Part shown: piece by piece, positions 55,540-62,704 of the stretch
How positions within the stretch are numbered: the first letter of the stretch is position 1
Layout of the letters: every line of letters starts with the position of its first letter
Assembly: GCF_002113375.1 (NCBI RefSeq)
Contig: NZ_NEHO01000025.1
Coordinates: forward strand, 1-62,704
DNA: 62,704 bases
Origin: Pseudomonas sp. R37(2017)
GTDB taxonomy: Bacteria > Pseudomonadota > Gammaproteobacteria > Pseudomonadales > Pseudomonadaceae
Direction of reading: 5' to 3'
Program-made: the position numbers and the translations under genes
Notes under the pieces: model-generated
What the model saw: the letters and a program-made list of their open reading frames with translations, nothing else
Databases searched by the model: none
Told to the model about the DNA's origin: nothing

Positions 55540-55931
55540 ATCGAGATTACTTACTGCCAAGGAAACATCCCCACATCTGAAAAATGGTGCCGTGCGCGAA
55601 AAATGGACGCACAGCCAAAAAAGCGGCAATGCCGACGGTGTAGCCGAAGAACCCGGATTGAAGTCCTGAATGAGCAATGCACTCATTCATCACGAAGCGT
55701 GAGAAGACTACTGGAACGTCACTCGCGTCGTCCTGACTGGCGTTCGTCACAGGCTGAAGGAAAATACACTTCCTGGCGCCAGAAAATCATGGACTATCAA
55801 CTTCGGGGAAAAATCTCATAAGGATAAAAACTTTTCCTACATATCGTCCGCAAAAAATTGCTTTAGATAAACATCACTCACCCGCCAGTGAGGGTGATTC
55901 TAGAGCAGCGATGCTCTCGGAGACTAGCCAA
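55540..55931. other. Intergenic region without recognised gene
   Basis: This AT-richer gap holds a weak inverted repeat near 55874-55900 (ATCACTCACC ... GTGAGGGTGAT) and several short frames without codon character. I see no gene. Confidence 0.5.
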
Positions 55932-55951
55932 AACGACGTACATACGTCGTT
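55932..55951. promoter_or_regulatory. 20-bp palindrome AACGACGTA-CA-TACGTCGTT
   Basis: Perfect 9-bp arms with a two-base centre lie 22 bp before the ATG of the 82-residue protein, overlapping its leader. It may be a repressor site or an RNA hairpin. Confidence 0.55.
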
Positions 55952-55973
55952 AAAACCATGAAAAGGACTTCAT

Positions 55974-56222
55974 ATGTGCACGTTGACACACTTTGCCTAT
56001 CCTCTGGAGCCCCACACAGAAACTACAGTGTTTCCCCCCGCGATACGGTTCCGCCACCCGGAGCCATTGCACGACGCTGCGGACCGCCCGCGATTTCAAG
56101 TGGTGATGGCGGGGAATGCTTTCTTTCATATCAAGGATATTTCCACAGGCAGCGTCAGAGGTTTCCGAGTCACCCATAACGAAGCCTGTGCGCTTGCCCG
56201 ATTTCTTGAATCACACACTTGA
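55974..56222 (+). CDS. Small protein of unknown function
   Basis: The 82-residue product (MCTLTHFAYPLEPHTETTVF... VMAGNAFFHIKDISTGSVRG... EACALARFLE) is soluble, with no signal peptide. AAAAGGA at a good distance before the ATG supports translation, and a strong palindrome lies in the leader. The KDISTG...ACALARFLE part resembles small conserved Pseudomonas proteins without known role. The following 237-bp gap shows nothing clear. Confidence 0.68.
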   Translation: MCTLTHFAYPLEPHTETTVFPPAIRFRHPEPLHDAADRPRFQVVMAGNAFFHIKDISTGSVRGFRVTHNEACALARFLESHT

Positions 56223-56459
56223 AATGCCCCGCCACATTCATTGCCATCGACAATGTCGCCGTCATCACAGCCCGGGAATCGGCCTGGAACTTCAGGGTGG
56301 CGGTCGATGCGGGCGCATTCCAGGCCTGATTGTCGGTTTGCCGGTCTATGCTCATCGTTGCGCTTGAACATCGCATTCGAACTTCACCCGTGCGGCGCCC
56401 TCGAATCCAGGGCACCGCGCTTCGCCCTCGACCCGACCGAGAACTGCAAGGAGATGAAG

Positions 56460-56696
56460 ATGGAATCCCCGACACATGACTTGAAAGGCCTGTTCGACCA
56501 ACTCGGCCTGGACTCCAGCCAGAAAGCGATCGACGACTTCATTGCCGGCCATTCCCTGCCTGATGACAAGAAACTCATCGATGCCGAGTTCTGGTCAGCG
56601 CAACAAGCCGGCTTCCTCAAGGAACAATTACGCGAAGACGCGGACTGGGCGCGAGTGGTCGACGACCTGAACCTGCGCATGCACCAGACACACTGA
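56460..56696 (+). CDS. DUF2789-family protein
   Basis: The 78-residue protein matches DUF2789: LKGLFDQLGLDSSQKAIDDF, FIAGHSLPDDKKLIDAEFWS, AQQAGFLKEQLREDADWA. The family length is about 75. AAGGAG lies six bases before ATG 56460, while ATG 56454 would leave no spacing. Function unknown. It converges with a small minus-strand gene five bases on. Confidence 0.88.
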   Translation: MESPTHDLKGLFDQLGLDSSQKAIDDFIAGHSLPDDKKLIDAEFWSAQQAGFLKEQLREDADWARVVDDLNLRMHQTH

Positions 56697-56701
56697 CAAC
56701 C

Positions 56702-56905
56702 TCAATGCAGGCTGTCAGGCCTTTTGGCGTTCAATTGCGCCAACCAGGCAGCCTTGCACTCCAGCGCCTCTTCGCGACTGGAGAACGCCGTACCCCGGCG
56801 CTCGCCATTGAGCAACACCACCCAGCAGACCTTGCGTCCCATGGAGCGCAGATTGGCAGGTACCCCGCTGCCGATCATGACCGCGATATCAACCTTGCAT
56901 TGCAT
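56702..56905 (-). CDS. Small conserved protein, function unknown
   Basis: The 67-residue product (VDIAVMIGSGVPANLRSMGR, then WVVLLNGERRGTAFSSREEA and LECKAAWLAQ) looks like a small beta-hairpin plus helix of the DUF2188-like kind; this is a weak impression. CGGGAGGTC precedes ATG 56905. It ends between two convergent small genes. Confidence 0.7.
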   Translation of the reverse strand: MQCKVDIAVMIGSGVPANLRSMGRKVCWVVLLNGERRGTAFSSREEALECKAAWLAQLNAKRPDSLH

Positions 56906-57034
56906 GCTGACCTCCCGAATTTCATTAGCAACCTAATTAATAGATATGCTAATTAGTTTTCCGGCGAGGAAACAGCAAAAACCTGAACAGGTTCATTGCA
57001 GAACTCGCAACAATCGTCCGCCGAGCCGGGGTTT

Positions 57035-58642
57035 CTAGTGCGGCTTTTGTGGTTTATAGCCCAGACGCAGACCGCCCCAATGCCGCCCCTTGAGCATGAT
57101 CGGCACCGAGAGATCGTGCATCAATTCGCCAGTATCGCGGGTATAGGTTTGCAGCAACACGGCCTTCTGATGGCTGCCACAACGGATCCCGGTGCGGTCA
57201 GCGAACTTGCGTTTGGTGCGGTTCTGCAAGGCATCGATGTGCGCGTCTCCGGTCAGCGGCTGGCTGAACGCGTTGTTATGGGTCGGCACATAACCCTGCT
57301 GGGTGCAGGCGATGGCGAACACCAATCCTTCGTGAAGCGGCAACAACGGTTCCTGGATCGCGGGCAGAACCTGATCGGTGTAGCGGTCGAAACGCGTCTG
57401 GTACTTGGTCGGGCTGGTATTGGCAATAGTCTGGTAGTTGCGGTCGAACAGATCGTCGAGACTGATTCGACCGGCATCGATATCCGCCTCGAAACGCGCG
57501 GCGATCTGACTCGCGCCTTCCCGGGCCAGGTCATAGATCCGCTGGTGATAGTCATCCAGCCCCACCTCGGCAAGACGCTCGCTGATGGTTTCGGCCTGCC
57601 CTTCCATTTGCACCGCCGCCTGGGCCAGACGTTGAGTCTGCTGATCACTGACCGCCAGGTCGCTGCGCATCTGCTCGATGGCGTGAAACAGACTGTCGAG
57701 CTGCTCGCGGTTGGTGTCTGCCCCCTGGGCGATTTCCCCGACCTGGGACTCGACACTGGCCGCCAGACGGGCAATGTTCTCCAGGTGCTGTCCCGTCCGT
57801 TCGACTTGCTCGACGCCGGTGTCGAGGTCGCTGGACAGTTGGCGGATCTGCTCCACCACCTGCGCGGTGCGTTGCCGGATATCGGCCACCATCTCGCCCA
57901 CTTCCTCTGTCGCGGTCGCCGTGCGCGCGGCGAGCCCGCGGACTTCGTCGGCCACCACTGCAAACCCGCGGCCGTGCTCCCCTGCCCGTGCCGCTTCAAT
58001 GGCTGCGTTCAACGCCAGCAGGTTGGTCTGGCTGGCAATGGACTGAATCACCAGGGTCACGCGTTGGATATCATCGCTGCGCAGGCTCAAGGCTTCGATC
58101 AGTTCTCGACTGTTACTGGCGCGTTGACTGAGCTGATGCATGCGCGCGATGGACTCGATCAACTCCGAACGCCCGACCGCGCCACTTTGATGGGCCTCAC
58201 TGGCAGCACTGAGCGCCTGGCGACTGAGCGTCGAAGTGGCCTGTTCGGTGGTAATCATCACCTCGGCATTGCTGACGATCTGGGCCGCCGCCGAAAGCTG
58301 CGATTGCAGTTTGTCCGCCAGTTGCCGAACCGAAAACGCCACACCGGCGGCTGACAGCGCGTTATGGCTGGTGGTGTAGGAAAGATCGCGAGTCAACGCG
58401 CCGATGGCATCGGGGTTGTCGGGGCAAGCCGCCTGCGGGGTCGCGCGTGAACGCAGACGAGGCAGCCAGACAATCAATACGGCCAGGGGCAACCCAAGGT
58501 AGAGCGACCATTGGCCCAGCGTCATGCCACTTGACAACAGCATCAGGGCGATGCTTTGCAGCGTCGGTGTCAGCCAGCGGTTTTTCGGCAACAGCACTGG
58601 TGCAGGCACTGCCGCAACCAGAGACCCGTCTCTCGTCATCAT
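57035..58642 (-). CDS. Chemoreceptor with C-terminal cytoplasmic sensor domain
   Basis: The 535-residue methyl-accepting protein has two closely spaced N-terminal helices (about 25-65) and almost no periplasmic part. The signalling domain (about 95-380) has the hairpin tip QTNLLALNAAIEAARAGEHG. A C-terminal domain (about 390-535) follows with HNNAFSQPLTGD, DRTGIRCG, LLQTYTRDTGE and GRHWGGLRLGY, a Cache/PAS-like sensor that must be cytoplasmic. ATG 58642 or 58639. No CheR-tethering pentapeptide is seen. The ligand is unknown. Confidence 0.86.
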   Translation of the reverse strand: MMTRDGSLVAAVPAPVLLPKNRWLTPTLQSIALMLLSSGMTLGQWSLYLGLPLAVLIVWLPRLRSRATPQAACPDNPDAIGALTRDLSYTTSHNALSAAGVAFSVRQLADKLQSQLSAAAQIVSNAEVMITTEQATSTLSRQALSAASEAHQSGAVGRSELIESIARMHQLSQRASNSRELIEALSLRSDDIQRVTLVIQSIASQTNLLALNAAIEAARAGEHGRGFAVVADEVRGLAARTATATEEVGEMVADIRQRTAQVVEQIRQLSSDLDTGVEQVERTGQHLENIARLAASVESQVGEIAQGADTNREQLDSLFHAIEQMRSDLAVSDQQTQRLAQAAVQMEGQAETISERLAEVGLDDYHQRIYDLAREGASQIAARFEADIDAGRISLDDLFDRNYQTIANTSPTKYQTRFDRYTDQVLPAIQEPLLPLHEGLVFAIACTQQGYVPTHNNAFSQPLTGDAHIDALQNRTKRKFADRTGIRCGSHQKAVLLQTYTRDTGELMHDLSVPIMLKGRHWGGLRLGYKPQKPH

Positions 58643-58776
58643 CGTCACCCCGGAAAACTTCTAATTGTTGTCTTCGCATTAAACGCCACCAAAAAGCCAT
58701 TATCCATGAGCCTTTAGTCGCGAACGTTGCAGCAGATCAATAGAAGAACCGGGGGTAATCGAAGACGGCACAAAGC

Positions 58777-58843
58777 AAAGATCGCAGCCTGCACCAGCGT
58801 CCTGCTTCAATTGCGCAGGGGGCTGGCGCAGGCCGCGATCTTT
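58777..58843. repeat. 67-nt imperfect hairpin, AAAGATCGC...GCGATCTTT family
   Basis: Arms of about 21 bp (AAAGATCGCAGCCTGC ... GCAGGCCGCGATCTTT) pair with two mismatches, with a nested CCTGC/GCAGG stem. A half copy of the same repeat lies near 23966-23980. It is downstream of dksA2 and may act as a terminator. Confidence 0.7.
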
Positions 58844-58880
58844 TCAGGGCAGCCCGGATCAACGGGGCTGCCGCGCAGAA

Positions 58881-59285
58881 TCAGGCCTGACGCTGGTGCT
58901 TGTCGATTTGCTCGTGACGCTCTTGAGCTTCGATGCAGTACTTGGTGGTCGGGCTGATCAGCAGGCGCTTGAGGCCAATCGGCTCGCCGCTGTCGTCGCA
59001 CCAGCCAAAGCTGTCTTCCTTGATGCGCTCAAGGGCTTGTTCCAACTGAGGCAGCATGCGCTGGTCGCGATCGATCGCGTTTACCAGCCAGGTGCGCTCT
59101 TCTTCGACCGAAGCCGCGTCCGCCGGATCGGCCGGGGTGTCCAGGCTTTCGATGGCGATGCGGTTCTGTTCGATGCGCTCATGGGTTTCGACTTTCATGT
59201 TCTGCAACAGCTCGGAGAAAAAAGCATGTTGCTCGGCATTCATGTAGTCATCCGCCGGCATGGCCAGCAACTTGTCCTTTGTCAT
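58881..59285 (-). CDS. dksA2: DksA2-type zinc-poor transcription factor
   Basis: The 134-residue DksA/TraR-family protein binds RNA polymerase and works with ppGpp. It has the coiled-coil tip motif DPADAA (53-58; DxxDxA). The zinc site keeps one cysteine of each pair (Cys96 with Ser99, Cys117 with Ala120), the pattern of P. aeruginosa DksA2, which works without zinc. ATG 59285 fits the family start. Such genes are often under Zur control; I see no convincing Zur box in the leader. Confidence 0.88.
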   Translation of the reverse strand: MTKDKLLAMPADDYMNAEQHAFFSELLQNMKVETHERIEQNRIAIESLDTPADPADAASVEEERTWLVNAIDRDQRMLPQLEQALERIKEDSFGWCDDSGEPIGLKRLLISPTTKYCIEAQERHEQIDKHQRQA

Positions 59286-59656
59286 TGATATCTCTATAAA
59301 AAAACGTGCATTAAGGCGAATAAGGGAGCGTTCCGGCGGACCTGGGCAGGCCATCGGAAAGGCGCCGTTTGTTCCAAGCGCCACCCGGCACTCAATTTAC
59401 GAGGGGCGGCAGTCTAAGGCCGACTTGAGGCCTCAGCAACTGAAAAGACAGCGAATTTGTCCGACAAAGCCCTGAAAATGCTCTACGGCAGGCATTGAAG
59501 CGGTAATCGGAGTGCGTTTATAGCAAGAAATTCAATCGAGCGACTGCATATAGATGACAAACGGCCCGCACTTGGCATTTTTTCGCCGTCATTTGCAGGG
59601 CGGCGAACCTCAGCTAAGGTTGTCCCTCCCGAAATGGCCATATAAAGGAAAGGACC
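59286..59656. other. Intergenic region between divergent dksA2 and glutathione transferase
   Basis: No gene is seen in these 371 bp. A weak promoter (TTGCAG 59593, TAAGGT 59615) may serve the transferase. Short open frames lack codon character. Confidence 0.45.
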
Positions 59657-60262
59657 ATGAAGCTGATCGGTATGCTGGACTCGCCCTATGTCAGGCGCGC
59701 CGCCATTTCTGCCAAATGCCTGGGAATCGCCCTGGAACATCGATCGGTCTCGGTGTTCCGCCACTTCGAACAATTCCGGCAGATCAACCCGGTGGTCAAG
59801 GCTCCTACCCTGGTGCTGGATGACGGTGAGGTGTTGATGGATTCGACACTGATCATCGATTACCTGGAAACCCTGGCCGGTACCAGCCTGATGCCCGTCG
59901 AACCGGGTCAGCGCCTGCGCGCGCTGCGCCTGACAGGTTTGGCGCTGGCCGCCAGCGAAAAGTCCGTGCAGCTTTACTACGAACGCAACCTGCGGCCGGC
60001 GGAGATTCAATTCGAACCCTGGGCGCAGCGGGTCGAGGGACAACTGGTGGCGGCCTATTCGGCGCTGGAGCGGGAGCTGGAAAAGCAGCCGCTGAAGACT
60101 GACGGCGCCATTGAGCAGGATGGCATCACGTTGGCGGTGGCCTGGAGCTTCACCAATCTGGTGGTGCCGGACCAGGTGAGCGCGGCGCAGTTTCCGCGAA
60201 TCGCCGCGTACACGGCGTATGCCGAAGGGCTCGAGGTGTTTGTCGGCACGCCGATTGACTGA
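59657..60262 (+). CDS. Glutathione S-transferase family protein
   Basis: The 201-residue protein has an N-terminal thioredoxin-fold domain (MKLIGMLDSPYVRRAAISAK with the likely catalytic Ser or Tyr at 9-11, and PTLVLDDGEVLMDSTLIIDYL with the cis-Pro and glutathione-binding Asp-Ser) and an all-helical C-terminal domain. It should act on electrophiles in the cytoplasm; the exact substrate is unknown. AAGGAAAGGACC is a strong ribosome site. It is monocistronic. Confidence 0.88.
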   Translation: MKLIGMLDSPYVRRAAISAKCLGIALEHRSVSVFRHFEQFRQINPVVKAPTLVLDDGEVLMDSTLIIDYLETLAGTSLMPVEPGQRLRALRLTGLALAASEKSVQLYYERNLRPAEIQFEPWAQRVEGQLVAAYSALERELEKQPLKTDGAIEQDGITLAVAWSFTNLVVPDQVSAAQFPRIAAYTAYAEGLEVFVGTPID

Positions 60263-60289
60263 CCGATTCATTTCCCCTGATCTACCGTC

Positions 60290-60318
60290 ATCACGCGGGC
60301 AGGCTCGGCCCCACAGGA
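60290..60318. repeat. Degenerate single REP-like copy
   Basis: ATCACGCGGGCAGGCTCGGC followed by CCCACAGGA is a decayed copy between two plus-strand genes. Confidence 0.5.
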
Positions 60319-60435
60319 GATTGCATTCTTCAGTGGCAACGAACTTGCGCGGCGGGCTTCATGTATTGACCGAACCCCGGAATGTCCATGAACTTTAATT
60401 TAGAAAGCCGGTGAGCATTTCTTGGCAAAATGCCG

Positions 60436-60447
60436 CACAACGTTGTG
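60436..60447. promoter_or_regulatory. Palindrome CACAACGTTGTG upstream of the response regulator
   Basis: A perfect 12-bp palindrome 24 bp before the ATG, near a GCATTT-N7-AAATGC repeat (60415-60433). It may be an autoregulatory or repressor site. Confidence 0.35.
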
Positions 60448-60470
60448 AACATTTAATCAGGCCAGCCCCT

Positions 60471-61154
60471 ATGCCCCGCATCTTGACCATCGAAGACGAC
60501 GCCGTGACCGCCCGGGAAATTGTCGCCGAACTGAGTAACCACGGCCTCGACGTCGACTGGGTCGACAATGGCCGCGAAGGGCTGGAGCGTGCGGTCAACG
60601 GCAACTATGACCTGATCACCCTCGACCGCATGTTGCCCGGGCTCGATGGCCTGGCGATTGTCACCACGCTGAGGACCATGGGCGTGACCACGCCGATCCT
60701 GATGATCAGCGCCCTGTCCGATGTCGATGAGCGCGTGCGTGGCTTGCGCGCCGGCGGCGACGACTACCTGACCAAGCCCTTCGCCACCGATGAGATGGCC
60801 GCCCGGGTCGAAGTCCTGCTGCGTCGGCAGAACACCGTGACCGCCCAGGCCACCACACTGCGGGTGGCGGACCTGGAACTGAACCTGATCAGCCACGAAG
60901 CCAGCCGCGACGGTCAGTTGCTGACCCTGCTGCCCACCGAGTACAAGCTGCTGGAATTCCTGATGCGCAACACCGGGCAAATCCTCTCGCGGATGATGAT
61001 TTTCGAAGAAGTCTGGGGTTACCACTTCGACCCCGGCACCAACCTGATCGATGTTCACATCGGCCGCCTGCGCAAGAAAATCGACCCACCCGGCAATGTC
61101 CCACTGATTCGGACCGTGCGAGGCTCGGGTTATGTCATTGCCGAACCCGTCTAA
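60471..61154 (+). CDS. OmpR-family response regulator
   Basis: The 227-residue regulator has a receiver domain (phosphoacceptor Asp in LITLDRMLPGLDG, Lys in TKPFATDE) and a winged-helix DNA-binding domain (about 130-225; LLPTEYKLLEFLMRN, then DVHIGRLRKKID). The kinase gene overlaps its end by 23 bases, so they form a pair. ATG 60471 is at the family start (MPRILTIEDD). I cannot name the system; it is of the CopR/IrlR-like group. Confidence 0.9.
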   Translation: MPRILTIEDDAVTAREIVAELSNHGLDVDWVDNGREGLERAVNGNYDLITLDRMLPGLDGLAIVTTLRTMGVTTPILMISALSDVDERVRGLRAGGDDYLTKPFATDEMAARVEVLLRRQNTVTAQATTLRVADLELNLISHEASRDGQLLTLLPTEYKLLEFLMRNTGQILSRMMIFEEVWGYHFDPGTNLIDVHIGRLRKKIDPPGNVPLIRTVRGSGYVIAEPV

Positions 61155-62535
61155 AGGCTGGCGCTCCTCCAGCAGTCGACTGCTGGCGCTCTACAGTTCG
61201 CTGTTCGTGATCTGGAGCGGGATTCTCATGGGGGTCATGTACTACGAGGTTTCCGCCTACCTGGACAACCTGGCCAAGCATTCGCTGATGCAGCGCCAGC
61301 ACTTGTTTTCGCGCTTCTCCGGCGAGCAACTGGTGGACGCCCTCGCCGTCAGCATGACCTTCGACATCCGCGGTATCGACGCCTACGGCCTGTTCGATGC
61401 CCAACACCGCTACCTCAGCGGCGCCCTGCGCTACATACCGGACGGCTTGCCCCTCGATGGCAAGATCCACGTGCTGCGCGACTGCGATGCCCATGGCGAC
61501 AATGACGACCAGACACTGCCCGCCGACAGTTGCGACGCCGTGGCGACTCGCACCTTCGACGGAAGCTGGCTGGTGCTGGTGCGCGACAACGGTTCGCTGT
61601 TCGCCGTGACCCGGATCATCCTTCACGCCCTGTTCTGGGGGGTGACCCTGACCATCATCCCGGGCATCGTCGGCTGGTACTTGCTGCGACGCCGGCCGTT
61701 GCGCCGCATTCGCGGGATCCAGGCCAGTGCCGAAGCCATCGTCGCGGGGGACCTGAGCCGGCGCTTGCCGCTGTCCAATCGGCGTGACGAACTGGACATG
61801 CTCGCCGCCATCGTCAACGCCATGCTCGAACGCATCGAGCGCCTGATGAACGAGGTCAAGGGCGTGTGCGACAACATCGCCCATGACCTGCGTACCCCCC
61901 TGACCCGTCTGCGCGCCCAGCTTTACCGCATGCAGCAACAAGCCGGCGAGGGCTCGCCGCAGGCCATGCAACTGGATCTGGTACTGGCCGAGGCCGATAC
62001 GCTGATGGCGCGTTTCCGTGGCTTGCTGCGGATTTCCGAACTGGAGGACCGCCAGCGCCGCTCCGGTTTCGTGCAAGTGGACCCGGTGGCGTTGTTGCAG
62101 GAACTGCATGAGTTCTACCTGCCCCTGGCCGAAGACGACGGCCTGGTGTTCCAACTGCACCTGCCCGCGTCATTGCCACCCCTCAATGGCGACCGGGCAC
62201 TGCTGTTCGAGGCCGTGGCGAACCTGCTGAGCAACTCGATCAAATTCACCCCGCCCGGTGGCGCGGTGATCTTGCGTGGGGTCGATGACGGCGGGCACAC
62301 GCGAATCGAAGTACTCGACTCCGGCCCGGGCATTGCCGAGGCTGAACGCGAAGCGGTGTTCCAGCGCTTCTATCGCGCCGAGGCAGGCAACCAGAAAAGC
62401 GGCTTCGGGTTGGGGCTGTCCATCGTCGCGGCGATTGTCAGCCTGCATGGGTTTACGCTGGAAGTGACCGACAGCGAGCTGGGAGGCGCACGGCTGGTGC
62501 TCGATTGTCGGGAGAGCTTGATTGATCCCCTGTAG
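61132..62535 (+). CDS. Sensor histidine kinase partner of the OmpR-type regulator
   Basis: The 467-residue kinase has TM1 (about 18-38), a periplasmic domain (39-160) with two cysteines and a histidine/aspartate stretch (RDCDAHGDNDDQ) that could bind metal, TM2 (about 163-185), a HAMP domain, His-box NIAHDLRTPLTRLRAQ, N-box LLSNSIKFTPPGG, DSGPGI and GFGLGLSI. It should phosphorylate the regulator upstream. ATG 61132 lies inside the regulator's last codons. A REP pair follows. Confidence 0.9.
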   Translation: MSLPNPSKGWRSSSSRLLALYSSLFVIWSGILMGVMYYEVSAYLDNLAKHSLMQRQHLFSRFSGEQLVDALAVSMTFDIRGIDAYGLFDAQHRYLSGALRYIPDGLPLDGKIHVLRDCDAHGDNDDQTLPADSCDAVATRTFDGSWLVLVRDNGSLFAVTRIILHALFWGVTLTIIPGIVGWYLLRRRPLRRIRGIQASAEAIVAGDLSRRLPLSNRRDELDMLAAIVNAMLERIERLMNEVKGVCDNIAHDLRTPLTRLRAQLYRMQQQAGEGSPQAMQLDLVLAEADTLMARFRGLLRISELEDRQRRSGFVQVDPVALLQELHEFYLPLAEDDGLVFQLHLPASLPPLNGDRALLFEAVANLLSNSIKFTPPGGAVILRGVDDGGHTRIEVLDSGPGIAEAEREAVFQRFYRAEAGNQKSGFGLGLSIVAAIVSLHGFTLEVTDSELGGARLVLDCRESLIDPL

Positions 62536-62619
62536 GAGCGAGCATGCTCGCGATGGCGGTGCATCAGGTAAAAAAATATCGCCTGACAATCCGCTATCGC
62601 GAGCATGCTCGCTCCTACA
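62530..62619. repeat. REP pair, TAGGAG/GCGAT subfamily
   Basis: CTGTAGGAGCGAGCATGCTC begins inside the kinase stop region and the inverted copy ends at 62619. It may terminate the operon. The last 85 bases of the window hold no recognised feature. Confidence 0.85.
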
Positions 62620-62704
62620 TCTATGGTTACCCCCTTTTCTGCAATACTGTTTTTGATGTTGTGTTTGGCTTGCTTTCATCTATCCGGCGTCTGAGTGGGG
62701 GTGT

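Overview
The window looks like chromosomal DNA of a fluorescent-group Pseudomonas. It is GC-rich, the genes are closely packed, and intergenic gaps carry many paired REP-like palindromes (cores GTAGGAGCGAGCATGCTCGCGAT and GTGGGAGCGAGCCTGCTCGCGAA, here split in two families). The gene content (DhcAB/AtoB, AruFG paralogues, HglS, DksA2, FtrA, Mrp antiporter) is also typical. I saw no rRNA, tRNA, CRISPR array, insertion sequence or prophage.

Layout. 1-1516: BufC (cut by the window edge) and BufB, the maturation pair of copper/metal-peptide systems, with no visible BufA precursor. 1886-6721: a methyltransferase, then a LysR regulator divergent from the CoA-transferase/thiolase operon dhcA-dhcB-atoB. 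7184-15538: a membrane protein, a secreted protein, an esterase, a desuccinylase-like enzyme with a basic amino-acid binding protein, a glutamine amidotransferase, a rhodanese and divergent FtrA regulator, and cobF with a phosphatase. 16072-20422: an orphan AruF/AruG pair, oxaloacetate decarboxylase and a MASE2-GGDEF cyclase. 20670-21309: a 640-bp imperfect palindrome. 21480-25430: a Baeyer-Villiger-type monooxygenase with a membrane-anchored PlaF-like lipase, then HglS (2-oxoadipate to D-2-hydroxyglutarate). 25772-30672: a secreted protein and an AttEFGH-type ABC system with a CrtC/AttH-like lipoprotein. 30735-33837: an alkylsulfatase remnant, a ChbG-type deacetylase, a toxin-antitoxin pair, a methyltransferase and a small secreted protein.

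33847-43532 is the most interesting block. It holds an NtrC-type regulator, two paralogous sensor kinases flanking a SCO-cytochrome c fusion, and two large secreted paralogues. The kinase/regulator set resembles the MnxS1/MnxS2/MnxR system that controls Mn(II) oxidation in P. putida. I find well-spaced sigma-54 promoters in front of the SCO-cytochrome gene and the secreted-protein operon, and each has a GGGG-N9-CCCC site 117-135 bp upstream. This suggests one regulon in which the regulator activates a copper/cytochrome module and an exported, uncharacterised protein pair. No multicopper oxidase gene lies in the window.

43773-62535: an FAD/NAD(P)-binding protein, an XRE-cupin regulator divergent from a DMT exporter with twin palindromic operators, the six-gene translationally coupled Mrp Na+/H+ antiporter operon, a betaine-type binding protein, several small uncharacterised proteins, a chemoreceptor with its sensor domain at the C terminus, a zinc-less DksA2, a glutathione transferase and an OmpR/EnvZ-type two-component pair.
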